A stretch of DNA of 64,000 nt from Paraburkholderia sp. Tr-20389 (GTDB taxonomy: Bacteria; Pseudomonadota; Gammaproteobacteria; Burkholderiales; Burkholderiaceae): positions 124,001 to 188,000 of the forward strand of contig NZ_JAAGPD010000013.1 of assembly GCF_017104565.1 (NCBI RefSeq), written 5' to 3'. Positions 25,062-33,138 of the stretch are shown in pieces; position 1 is the stretch's first letter; every line of letters begins with the position of its first letter. A model generated the notes under the pieces. It was not told where the DNA came from. It worked only from the letters and a program-made list of their open reading frames with translations, and made no database searches. The position numbers were made by a program, and so were the translations under genes.

Positions 25062-25916
25062 ATGAAATCAGCTGACAACGCCGTCACCTACCTGTTTGTA
25101 CCCGGCGATCGACCTGAGCGTTTTGCAAAGGCCGTACTCTCGGGAGCTGATGTCGTGATTATCGACCTGGAAGATGCCGTCGCCCCCGCAAACAAGGCCG
25201 AGGCAAGAGGAGCAATTCTCGAGGCATGGCCGTCGTTGCTTGAAATCGCAACCGAACACTCGACTTCGCTCTGCATTCGCATAAACGGTCTTCGCGAGAA
25301 GCACGCGAAGGATGACCTTGCGCTCTGTCATCTGCTCAGGCCGACATTGGTGATGGTACCCAAGGTTGAGTCGGGAGCCGAACTCGGAGTGGTCTCCCGG
25401 GAGGTGCCATCTGCGCGAGTACTCGCGCTCATCGAGACGGCGTTGGGTGTGCTGGAGGCCAGGTCGATTGCAGCAGCGCCAAATGTCGCGAAACTGATTC
25501 TCGGATCGGTTGACCTGATGCTAAACCTTGGCATTTCGGACGATCGCGACCCACTTGACTGGACTCGTTCGATGCTTGTTCTTTCATCAGTAGCAGCGGG
25601 GATCGGTGCACCTGTGGACGGTGTCTGCACATCGATTGAAGACTCCGCTCGCATTAAGGCTGACGCGCAGCGCGCTCGCAGCTTCGGCTTCGGCGCGAAG
25701 CTGTGCATCCACCCGAAACAGATCGGCGCGGTTAGGGAAGCCTTTATGGTGACGGATGAGGAAGTCTCGTGGGCTAAACGGGTGATCGAAGCCGCAGAAG
25801 CGAGTGCTGGAGCGGCAACAGCGGTCGACGGCGCGATGATTGATATCCCTGTTTTGCTTCGCGCGAAGAAGATCGTCGCGCAGCACAGCGATGCTTTGAG
25901 GTTTGGCGCTGACTGA
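25062..25916 (+). CDS. HpcH/HpaI-CitE family CoA-thioester lyase (citramalyl-CoA lyase candidate)
   Basis: This 284-residue CitE-type TIM barrel has YLFVPGDRPERFAKA (thioester and CoA binding), IIDLEDAVAP (metal-binding region), CIRINGL, MVPKVES with the metal Glu, and CIHPKQI near the C-terminus. The family cleaves citryl-, malyl-, citramalyl- or methylmalyl-CoA into acetyl-CoA (or propionyl-CoA) and a 2-oxo acid. Here a CoA-transferase lies just upstream and methylaspartase further up, so citramalyl-CoA to acetyl-CoA plus pyruvate is the best guess. The ATG at 25062 has AGGAG overlapping the previous stop, showing translational linkage. Confidence 0.9.
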   Translation: MKSADNAVTYLFVPGDRPERFAKAVLSGADVVIIDLEDAVAPANKAEARGAILEAWPSLLEIATEHSTSLCIRINGLREKHAKDDLALCHLLRPTLVMVPKVESGAELGVVSREVPSARVLALIETALGVLEARSIAAAPNVAKLILGSVDLMLNLGISDDRDPLDWTRSMLVLSSVAAGIGAPVDGVCTSIEDSARIKADAQRARSFGFGAKLCIHPKQIGAVREAFMVTDEEVSWAKRVIEAAEASAGAATAVDGAMIDIPVLLRAKKIVAQHSDALRFGAD

Positions 25917-26068
25917 ACAGGCGGGAACGCGGACTTACCGCAACGGCCCGCCATCCGGCGGGTCGGGGCCGCGCAGAGACTGATCGAAGACATCTCATCT
26001 TTCGAAAAACCGTTGCGCGGCGACACAGCGCCCTTGAGGCGCATAGAACAATGTTTTGGAGACAACGT

Positions 26069-27460
26069 ATGAGTGACGAGCAAGGTGTCCTGCACCGAGG
26101 CCTCGGAAATCGCCACATTCAATTGATGTCGATAGGCGGTGCAATTGGAACAGGACTTTTCATGGGGGCAGGGAAGACCATCAGCGTATCGGGTACCTCA
26201 ATTCTTCTCACCTACATGACCATCGGCTTTTTCCTGTTTTTCACTATGCGGGCGATGGGCGAGATACTCCTTTCTAACCTGCAATTCAAGTCGTTCTCGG
26301 ACTTCTGCAGCCATTACATTGGCCCATGGGCAGGGTATTTCATAGGATGGTCCTACTGGATGACGTGGGTGGTAGTCGCAATAGCGGACTGTACGGTAAT
26401 TGGAGGCTATCTGCGTTTCTGGTTTCCGGACTTGCCACTGTGGATCCCTGCGTTGGTCGTGCTTGCGACACTGATGGTTCTTAACCTGGTCGCAGTCCGT
26501 CTATTCGGCGAACTCGAATTTTGGTTCGCTTTGGTAAAGGTACTGGCGATCACGGCGTTAGTCGTCGCAGGTGTCTTCATGATTGTCACTGGTTACGTCG
26601 CACCAACCGGCGTGCGCGCCTCGCTGACCCATATCGTCGAACCCGGGGTTGTCTTTCCCTTCGGATTGTCCGGTTTCTTCGCTGGTTTCCAGATCGCAAT
26701 TTTCTCCTTCGGAGGCATTGAGTTGATCGGGACGACGGCCGCGGAAACGCGCGACCCGACTCGCACGCTGCCGCGAGCAATAAATGCTGTGCCTCTCCGG
26801 GTTTTGTTCTTCTACGTGCTGTCGCTGGCGTGCATTATCTCGGTCTCGTCATGGGCGGAGATCGCGGCTAACAAAAGCCCTTTCGTGCAGCTGTTTCTGC
26901 TGGCGGGATTTCCGGCGGCAGCAGGGATCATCAACCTTGTGGTGATTTCGTCCGCCATGTCTGCAGCGAACAGTGGTGTGTTCGCTACCAGCCGCATGCT
27001 CTACGGACTGGCGGCTAACGAGCAGGGTTCGCAATATTTCATGAAACTCTCGCGCTCATCGGTACCTGTGCGAGGCCTGCTGTTCTCATGTGCATGCATG
27101 CTGGCAGGCCTGTCGGTCCTTCATTTCATGCCGGAGGTAATGGGAGCGTTCACGATCCTGACGACGGTGTCGGCCATTCTCTACATATTCGTGTGGGGAA
27201 TGATCCTGGTTGCTTATTTACGCTACCGCAGTCGTGACCCGCATCTTCATCTTCAGTCAACTTTCAGGCTGCCTGGCGGGCGGCTGATGGCTTGGGCGTC
27301 GTTAGGGTTCTTTGCTTTCATGATCTACCTGCTGCTGCTCGAGCGGGATACGGCCCAGGCGTTGAGCGTAATGCCTGCATGGTTCATTGGCCTGGCGGTG
27401 ATGTATCGCTTGCGCAAAGCGAAGGCGACACGAACAGACACCGCAAAGATATTTGGCTGA
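26069..27460 (+). CDS. APC amino acid permease, AAT family (GabP/ProY/AnsP-like)
   Basis: This is a 463-residue, 12-helix permease. LHRGLGNRHIQLMSIGGAIGTGLFMGAGKTI is the defining N-terminal motif of the AAT family. SGFFAGFQIAIFSFGGIELIGTTAAETRDP and SAANSGVFATSRMLYGLA are its helix 6 and 8 signatures. TTTTGGAGACAACG precedes the chosen ATG. It lies about 150 bases after the CitE-like lyase on the same strand. It probably imports the amino acid fed into this route (methylaspartate, glutamate or a similar compound), although AAT transporters vary too much for a firm call. Confidence 0.93.
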   Translation: MSDEQGVLHRGLGNRHIQLMSIGGAIGTGLFMGAGKTISVSGTSILLTYMTIGFFLFFTMRAMGEILLSNLQFKSFSDFCSHYIGPWAGYFIGWSYWMTWVVVAIADCTVIGGYLRFWFPDLPLWIPALVVLATLMVLNLVAVRLFGELEFWFALVKVLAITALVVAGVFMIVTGYVAPTGVRASLTHIVEPGVVFPFGLSGFFAGFQIAIFSFGGIELIGTTAAETRDPTRTLPRAINAVPLRVLFFYVLSLACIISVSSWAEIAANKSPFVQLFLLAGFPAAAGIINLVVISSAMSAANSGVFATSRMLYGLAANEQGSQYFMKLSRSSVPVRGLLFSCACMLAGLSVLHFMPEVMGAFTILTTVSAILYIFVWGMILVAYLRYRSRDPHLHLQSTFRLPGGRLMAWASLGFFAFMIYLLLLERDTAQALSVMPAWFIGLAVMYRLRKAKATRTDTAKIFG

Positions 27461-27582
27461 CACCGCTTTGCAGCGGTCAAACCGCAGCCCCTGCTTCACA
27501 TGGTCCGTCTGGGTGCTGTCCTTGGTTTCGGCAGTGGTCGGCGCCCGGAAGTCCGACGCAATTGATTTGGAGAAAAGGAATT

Positions 27583-27777
27583 ATGTCGACTATCGAACAT
27601 ATCGCACGGAGCGATTGCCACGAGAACGACCCAGCGGGAGATCGAACCATGTCTCGCGATGCTTGCCGCGCCCGGTCAATCGGACCCTTAACAAGCTGGG
27701 GATGGACACATAATTCTTCGCCTTGGGATTGGATGGATTTCCATGTTCTGCCTGTCGACGTCGACCGCCCAGCGTGA
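27583..27777 (+). CDS. Small tryptophan-rich protein, unknown
   Basis: This is a 64-residue ORF with a strong ribosome site (GGAGAAAAGGAATT then ATG), ending 12 bases before the GTG of the HAD-like gene at 27790. The second half holds TSWGWTHNSSPWDWMDFHV, with four Trp in about 16 residues. The first half is polar with two Cys. It has no signal peptide or membrane helix. I do not recognise it. The ribosome site and tight spacing to the HAD-like gene argue for a real two-gene unit, but composition alone cannot prove it is translated. Confidence 0.45.
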   Translation: MSTIEHIARSDCHENDPAGDRTMSRDACRARSIGPLTSWGWTHNSSPWDWMDFHVLPVDVDRPA

Positions 27778-27789
27778 CGGGAGGGTACT

Positions 27790-28323
27790 GTGTTAGCGCC
27801 AGTGGACGCTCTGATTGTATTTATCGACGATCTGTTGGTTGACTCCGTCGCGGAGCCAGCATCTCCTAGAATCAACGCGGTGCGACGTGGTATCGAAGCG
27901 ACCCTGGCAGATGCAATGAAGAAAGGGATCAAACTTGGCTTGGTCAGCAGGATGATCTATTACAACGTTGCTGTGGCGTGTGAGATAGCTTTTGATAGAG
28001 ATTTCATCAACAGCTTCGACGTCGTTCTCACGAGCGATCGGTCTTGTGAGTGCTGGTCATCCAGGTCTTGTATAGAAGAAGCACTGGTATTGCTAAGGGT
28101 GAAGGCGAATCGTGCAATGGCGATGGTATGCAACGAGCTCGACTTGATCGTCGCGACTCAGATTGGCGTTGGCTCGTTGTGGCGATTGGACTGCGCGAAA
28201 CAAATGACATCAGTTCCTCCGTCTGTGGTTGGGGGAGGGTTTTCGAAACGTCACCGGCATCGAGAGCTCGCTAGTGACGCATCTGATTGCTATGGACGGT
28301 TCCGAGCCCGGATCGGGTCCTGA
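27790..28323 (+). CDS. Degenerate HAD-like protein, upstream paralogue flanking pyc
   Basis: This 177-residue protein starts at GTG after GGGAGGG. It follows the beta-phosphoglucomutase-like HAD layout: DALIVFIDDLLVDSV at the first strand, GIKLGLVSR at motif II, FDVVLTSDR next, then RAMAMVCNELD where motif IV should be. The catalytic nucleophile Asp (normally DxDG) is replaced, with Phe-Ile-Asp-Asp here. The Lys of motif III (GKP) and the acidic pair of motif IV are missing. It is clearly homologous to the protein at 32149 on the other side of pyruvate carboxylase. It is probably a non-catalytic binding or regulatory protein. The last 45 residues are unlike the paralogue. Confidence 0.65.
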   Translation: MLAPVDALIVFIDDLLVDSVAEPASPRINAVRRGIEATLADAMKKGIKLGLVSRMIYYNVAVACEIAFDRDFINSFDVVLTSDRSCECWSSRSCIEEALVLLRVKANRAMAMVCNELDLIVATQIGVGSLWRLDCAKQMTSVPPSVVGGGFSKRHRHRELASDASDCYGRFRARIGS

Positions 28324-28556
28324 TTTCATACCATGCGTCCTAACACGGATTTAATCACGGCTCCCCTCCGCTGCCACTCAGTAAGGACGTGGGATGGAGA
28401 CGTACCTCTCGATGATCATTTTTTTGACCAGATGCGCTTATACCGACGTTAATTTTTTTATCGCCCTCAAGCTGCCATGAGTTCGGCCGCGAGATTGAAG
28501 GTCTACCTGCCACGCAACGTTTTGCCAGATGCCGCAAGTGCAAGCCCTCGCCTACT

Positions 28557-31500
28557 ATGAACTACAATCCCGTCAAATCCCTGCTAATTGCCAACCGGTC
28601 TGAGATTGCAATCCGTGTGATGCGCGCTGCCTCGGAGATGGACATCCGAACGGTGGCCATCTACTCGAAGGAGGACCGGCTCGCGCTCCACCGCTTCAAG
28701 GCTGACGAGAGCTACCTGGTGGGTGAGGGGAAGAAGCCGCTGGCTGCGTATCTTGATATCGACGACATCTTGCGAATTGCGCGGCAGGCGAGAGTCGACG
28801 CGATTCATCCTGGTTACGGGTTCCTCTCGGAGAATCCCGACTTTGCGCAGGCTGTCATTGATGCGGGCATTCGCTGGGTCGGGCCTTTGCCGCAAGTGAT
28901 GCGAATGCTCGGCAACAAGGTCGCGGCGCGAAACGCGGCGATCGCGGCCGGCGTGCCCGTCATGCCCGCTACAGACCCGTTGCCGACCGATCTGAACGAA
29001 TGCAAGCGTCTCGCTGCGGGCGTCGGTTATCCGTTGATGCTCAAGGCAAGCTGGGGCGGTGGTGGCAGAGGCATGCGGGTGCTGGAAACCGAACAGGATC
29101 TCGAATCGGCGCTTGTCGCTGCCCGGCGGGAAGCGCTTGCTGCGTTCGGCAACGACGAGGTCTATGTCGAGAAGCTGGTGCGCAACGCGCGCCACGTCGA
29201 GGTCCAGGTGCTTGGCGATGCGCATGGCAATCTAGTGCATCTGTACGAACGCGACTGTACGGTGCAACGGCGCAACCAGAAGGTCGTGGAACGCGCTCCA
29301 GCGCCTTATCTCGATCACGTCGGCCGCGCCGTGCTCTGTGATTGCGCGTTGCGATTGATGCGCGCGGTTGGCTACACGCACGCGGGCACTGTCGAGTTCC
29401 TGATGGACGCGGATTCCGGCAAGTTCTACTTCATCGAGGTCAATCCACGCATCCAGGTAGAGCACACCGTCACCGAGATGATCACAGGGGTCGACATCGT
29501 CAAGGCGCAGATTCGCGTCACCGAGGGCGGCAAAATCGGCCTGACGGAAGACGTACGAAATCAGGACGGTGGCATCATCGACCGAATGTCGGGCGTGCCG
29601 CCACAGGCGCAGATCCCGCTTAACGGGCACGCGTTGCAATGTCGGATCACGACCGAAGATCCCGACAACGGTTTTCTGCCCGACTACGGTCGACTGACCG
29701 CGTACCGGAGCGCGTCGGGTTTCGGCGTTCGGCTCGACGCGGGAACCGCGTACGGCGGTGCGGTTATCACCCCGTACTACGATTCGCTGCTGGTCAAGGT
29801 GACTACATGGGCGCCTACGGCCGGCGAATCGATCCGCCGCATGGACCGGGCGCTGCGGGAATTCCGTATTCGCGGTGTTGCATCGAATCTGCAGTTCCTT
29901 GAAAACGTCATCAATCACCCCTCCTTTGGGTGCGGCGACGTCACGACGCGGTTCATTGATCTGACGCCTGAACTGCTTGCGTTCACGAAGCGGCGTGACC
30001 GCGGGACGAAGCTGCTGCGCTATCTCGGCGACGTGTGCGTGAATGGACATCCAGAGATGGCAGGCCGCTCGCTGCCGACTTTGCCACTATCGCGTCCCTT
30101 GTTGCCCAAAGCCGAAACCGTATCCCCGATCCAAGCAGGCACGCGTGATCGTCTGCGCGAACTGGGCGCCGAAAAATTCGCGCAATGGATGCTGGACCAA
30201 AAGCGGGTCCTACTGACCGATACGACGATGCGAGATGCGCATCAGTCGCTGTTCGCCACGCGTATGCGCACTGCCGACATGCTGCCAATCGCGCCGTTTT
30301 ACGCACGCGAATTGCCGCAACTCTTTTCGATGGAATGCTGGGGCGGTGCGACTTTCGACGTTGCGTTACGCTTCCTTAAGGAAGACCCGTGGGCGCGCCT
30401 TGCGCAACTGCGTGAGCGAGTACCTAACATCCTGTTCCAGATGCTACTGCGTGGTTCAAATGCCGTGGGCTATACGAACTACGCGGACAATGTTGTGCGC
30501 TTTTTCGTCCGGCAGGCGGCGGGTGCAGGCGTCGATGTGTTCCGTGTATTCGATTCGCTGAACTGGGTCAGCAACATGCGTGTGGCAATCGATGCCGTGC
30601 GCGACAGCGGGGCACTTTGTGAAGGCGCGATCTGCTATACAGGCGATTTGTTCGACGTTTCCCGCCCGAAGTACGACCTGAAGTACTACGTCGGGATCGC
30701 GCGTGAACTTCAACGGGCCGGCGTGCATATTCTCGGCATCAAGGACATGGCAGGCATCTGCCGTCCGCACGCTGCGGCGGCACTCGTGAAGGCGCTCAAG
30801 GAAGAGACGGGCTTACCTGTTCACTTTCACACGCACGACACTAGTGGCATATCGGCCGCGTCGGCCCTGGCTGCGATCAATGCCGGCTGTGATGCCGTCG
30901 ATGGCGCGCTCGACGCGATGAGCGGGCTCACGTCGCAGCCGAATCTATCCAGCATTGCCGCTGCGCTCGCCGGTAGTGCGCGCGATCCCGGGCTCAGTCT
31001 TCAGCGCCTGCACGAGGCGTCAATGTACTGGGAAGGTGTGCGCCGCTACTACTCACCGTTCGAATCGGAGATTCGCGCAGGCACGGCGGACGTGTACCGT
31101 CACGAAATGCCAGGGGGCCAGTACACGAACCTGAGGGAGCAGGCACGCTCGCTCGGGATCGAGCACCGATGGACAGAGGTGTCGCAAGCATACGCGGACG
31201 TCAACCGGATGTTTGGCGATATCGTCAAGGTCACGCCAACTTCCAAAGTGGTGGGCGATATGGCCTTGATGATGGTGGCCAATGACGTGAAGTCGGCTGA
31301 TGTGTGCGATCCCGCCAAGGAAATCACTTTCCCGGAATCAGTCATATCACTGTTCAAGGGGGAGCTCGGTTTCCCGCCCGACGGCTTTCCGGCTGAACTG
31401 TCCCGCAAGGTCTTACGGCGCGAGCCGCCAGTTCCGTACCGGCCTGGCGATCAGATCCCGCCCGTCGACCTGGAAGTGGCGCGTGCCCAGGGCGAGGCGG

Positions 31501-32066
31501 CGTGCGAGCAGGCGCTCGATGACCGTCAGCTTGCTTCTTACCTGATGTACCCGAAGCAGACAGCCGACTTCCATGCGCACCTGCGTGCCTACAGCGACAC
31601 GTCCGTGCTTCCCACTTCAGCTTTCCTGTATGGGCTGCAGCCGCAGGAAGAAGTGGCCATCGACATCGACGCAGGCAAGACACTGCTGGTGTTGCTGCAG
31701 GGACAGCACACCGATGTCGAGGATGGCATGGTTAAAGTCCAGTTTGAGTTGAACGGGCAGTCGCGGACCACGCTAGTCGAGCCCCGCATGAGGTCAGAAT
31801 CTGTGGCGGCGCGAGTCGCCAGACCGATTGCGGACCCGATCAATCCACTGCATGTCGCCGCGCCGATGCCCGGTTCGATCGTAACCGTGGCGGTTCGACC
31901 TGGGCAGAAAATCTCCGCTGGAAGCCTGTTGATTGCTATGGAAGCGATGAAGATGGAGACGAACATCACAGCCGATGGCGAGTATGAAGTCGGGGCAATT
32001 CACGTTCAATCGGGCGACCGCGTCAATGCAAAGGAACTGCTGATTGAGTTGAAACAGGTGGTCTGA
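28557..32066 (+). CDS. pyc: Pyruvate carboxylase, single-chain
   Basis: This 1169-residue biotin enzyme makes oxaloacetate from pyruvate, bicarbonate and ATP in the cytoplasm. The biotin carboxylase domain covers residues 1-460 (LLIANRSEIAIRVMRAA, the ATP-grasp loop KASWGGGGRGMRV, FIEVNPRIQVEHTVTE). The carboxyltransferase domain starts near 550 (LLTDTTMRDAHQSLFATRM) and includes the carbamylated Lys in LGIKDMAGICRP. The biotin carrier domain ends the chain with AMEAMKMETN (biotinyl Lys near residue 1132). It is full length with no missing motif. No clear ribosome site precedes the ATG. It is bracketed by two degenerate HAD-like genes and followed by fumarase, which fits anaplerosis for growth on compounds degraded to acetyl-CoA and pyruvate. 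Confidence 0.97.
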   Translation: MNYNPVKSLLIANRSEIAIRVMRAASEMDIRTVAIYSKEDRLALHRFKADESYLVGEGKKPLAAYLDIDDILRIARQARVDAIHPGYGFLSENPDFAQAVIDAGIRWVGPLPQVMRMLGNKVAARNAAIAAGVPVMPATDPLPTDLNECKRLAAGVGYPLMLKASWGGGGRGMRVLETEQDLESALVAARREALAAFGNDEVYVEKLVRNARHVEVQVLGDAHGNLVHLYERDCTVQRRNQKVVERAPAPYLDHVGRAVLCDCALRLMRAVGYTHAGTVEFLMDADSGKFYFIEVNPRIQVEHTVTEMITGVDIVKAQIRVTEGGKIGLTEDVRNQDGGIIDRMSGVPPQAQIPLNGHALQCRITTEDPDNGFLPDYGRLTAYRSASGFGVRLDAGTAYGGAVITPYYDSLLVKVTTWAPTAGESIRRMDRALREFRIRGVASNLQFLENVINHPSFGCGDVTTRFIDLTPELLAFTKRRDRGTKLLRYLGDVCVNGHPEMAGRSLPTLPLSRPLLPKAETVSPIQAGTRDRLRELGAEKFAQWMLDQKRVLLTDTTMRDAHQSLFATRMRTADMLPIAPFYARELPQLFSMECWGGATFDVALRFLKEDPWARLAQLRERVPNILFQMLLRGSNAVGYTNYADNVVRFFVRQAAGAGVDVFRVFDSLNWVSNMRVAIDAVRDSGALCEGAICYTGDLFDVSRPKYDLKYYVGIARELQRAGVHILGIKDMAGICRPHAAAALVKALKEETGLPVHFHTHDTSGISAASALAAINAGCDAVDGALDAMSGLTSQPNLSSIAAALAGSARDPGLSLQRLHEASMYWEGVRRYYSPFESEIRAGTADVYRHEMPGGQYTNLREQARSLGIEHRWTEVSQAYADVNRMFGDIVKVTPTSKVVGDMALMMVANDVKSADVCDPAKEITFPESVISLFKGELGFPPDGFPAELSRKVLRREPPVPYRPGDQIPPVDLEVARAQGEAACEQALDDRQLASYLMYPKQTADFHAHLRAYSDTSVLPTSAFLYGLQPQEEVAIDIDAGKTLLVLLQGQHTDVEDGMVKVQFELNGQSRTTLVEPRMRSESVAARVARPIADPINPLHVAAPMPGSIVTVAVRPGQKISAGSLLIAMEAMKMETNITADGEYEVGAIHVQSGDRVNAKELLIELKQVV

Positions 32067-32148
32067 AGCCCCCCACGCGGACTCAAGCGACAGGAGCGTT
32101 AGCAGAAGAGGAGACGACATCATAACAGTAGAGGCCTTCATTTTATGT

Positions 32149-32649
32149 TTGGACGATGTCCTGATTGACTCCGTTGCGGACCCCGAAATCGCCAGACTAG
32201 TCGATATACGGAACGCTGTTGAAGCTGGACTTCATCGGGCGGCGCGAAGAGGCATCAAGGTGGCCCTGGTTAGTGGAATGGTTTCTCATAATCTCGTGAT
32301 GACGTGTGAACGAGCATTTTCCAGAGACTTCATGAAAAGATTCTCTGTAGTAGTCCCCTGTGATCGACCTGGCTTGGGTTTGTCACAACTTCCTCTGATG
32401 GAGAGGGCGCTGTTATATCTCGAGGTACCCGCTGGGCGCGCGATCGCGGTTATATGTAACGAGGTTGATGCGATGGCTGCCAACGACGCAGGGATCAGTC
32501 GATATTGGCATCTGGATGTTCCTGACGATCGTGAGATGTGGTGCTCAGGCGAGCGCATAGCGTCTGGCAAGGGGAAAGATCCGGTGTTGACCCTTTCAGA
32601 AACTGATACGGCTCTCCGGGGATTGCTTCAGGGTTTCATGCGTCACTGA
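32149..32649 (+). CDS. Degenerate HAD-like protein, downstream paralogue flanking pyc
   Basis: This protein has 166 residues from the only ordinary start codon, a TTG. However, the frame and homology extend upstream (EAFILCLDDVLIDSV) to about 32119-32122. There a good GAGGAG site stands five to eight bases before ATC or ATA, so a non-canonical start is likely. It is colinear with the protein at 27790 (DDVLIDSVA, RRGIKVALVSGM, AFSRDFMKRFSVVV, RAIAVICNEVDAMAANDAGISRYWHLD). The HAD nucleophile position is Cys instead of Asp, and the motif III Lys and motif IV Asp pair are missing, so phosphatase activity is unlikely. It lies just after pyc on the same strand. Confidence 0.65.
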   Translation: MDDVLIDSVADPEIARLVDIRNAVEAGLHRAARRGIKVALVSGMVSHNLVMTCERAFSRDFMKRFSVVVPCDRPGLGLSQLPLMERALLYLEVPAGRAIAVICNEVDAMAANDAGISRYWHLDVPDDREMWCSGERIASGKGKDPVLTLSETDTALRGLLQGFMRH

Positions 32650-32757
32650 AGCGAGCGGTCTTGAGGAAGTATCGGATAAACCCGGGCTAGCTTGCAATCT
32701 GCCTGACGTCGCGCGATGTTTGATCGGTGGGAGCGGGAATGAGCAATAGAGGAAACG

Positions 32758-32994
32758 ATGAAGCTTCACGCTAACTCTCTGCGCGCGCTTGCGCACACGT
32801 GGGTGGGCACCAACGAGATCTTGAAAATCACACGGCCAGCCCGGTCGCGAGATATGCCTTGGCGCGTTGTACGGATCGAAGCCGCAGGGTCGACAGGGGC
32901 ATTCGCTGTTGTCTTCTTTCGACATAGCCATGGTTCCTGGTGCGTCTATCCTCCGGCGACGTGTAGACCATCAATGGCGGCGATCGCAGCATAG
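32758..32994 (+). CDS. Possible small ORF, unsupported by homology
   Basis: This 78-codon ORF has AGAGGAAACG before its ATG. It is Arg/Ala-rich with no recognised motif. It is the only candidate in the 488-base gap between the HAD-like gene and fumarase, which otherwise shows nothing clear. It may be a chance ORF in the fumarase leader. Confidence 0.2.
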   Translation: MKLHANSLRALAHTWVGTNEILKITRPARSRDMPWRVVRIEAAGSTGAFAVVFFRHSHGSWCVYPPATCRPSMAAIAA

Positions 32995-33138
32995 CCCCTA
33001 AGGGCGTTTCAACCTCACCAATCAGCGATTCAGGCGAGGCTACGAACGTCGCCCGGTAGTACCGTGCCTTGTTTGTGTATCGACCCCGTCCTATCGCGGG
33101 GGCGGGATCCACAGAGGCCACCACACGAGCAACTAGCC

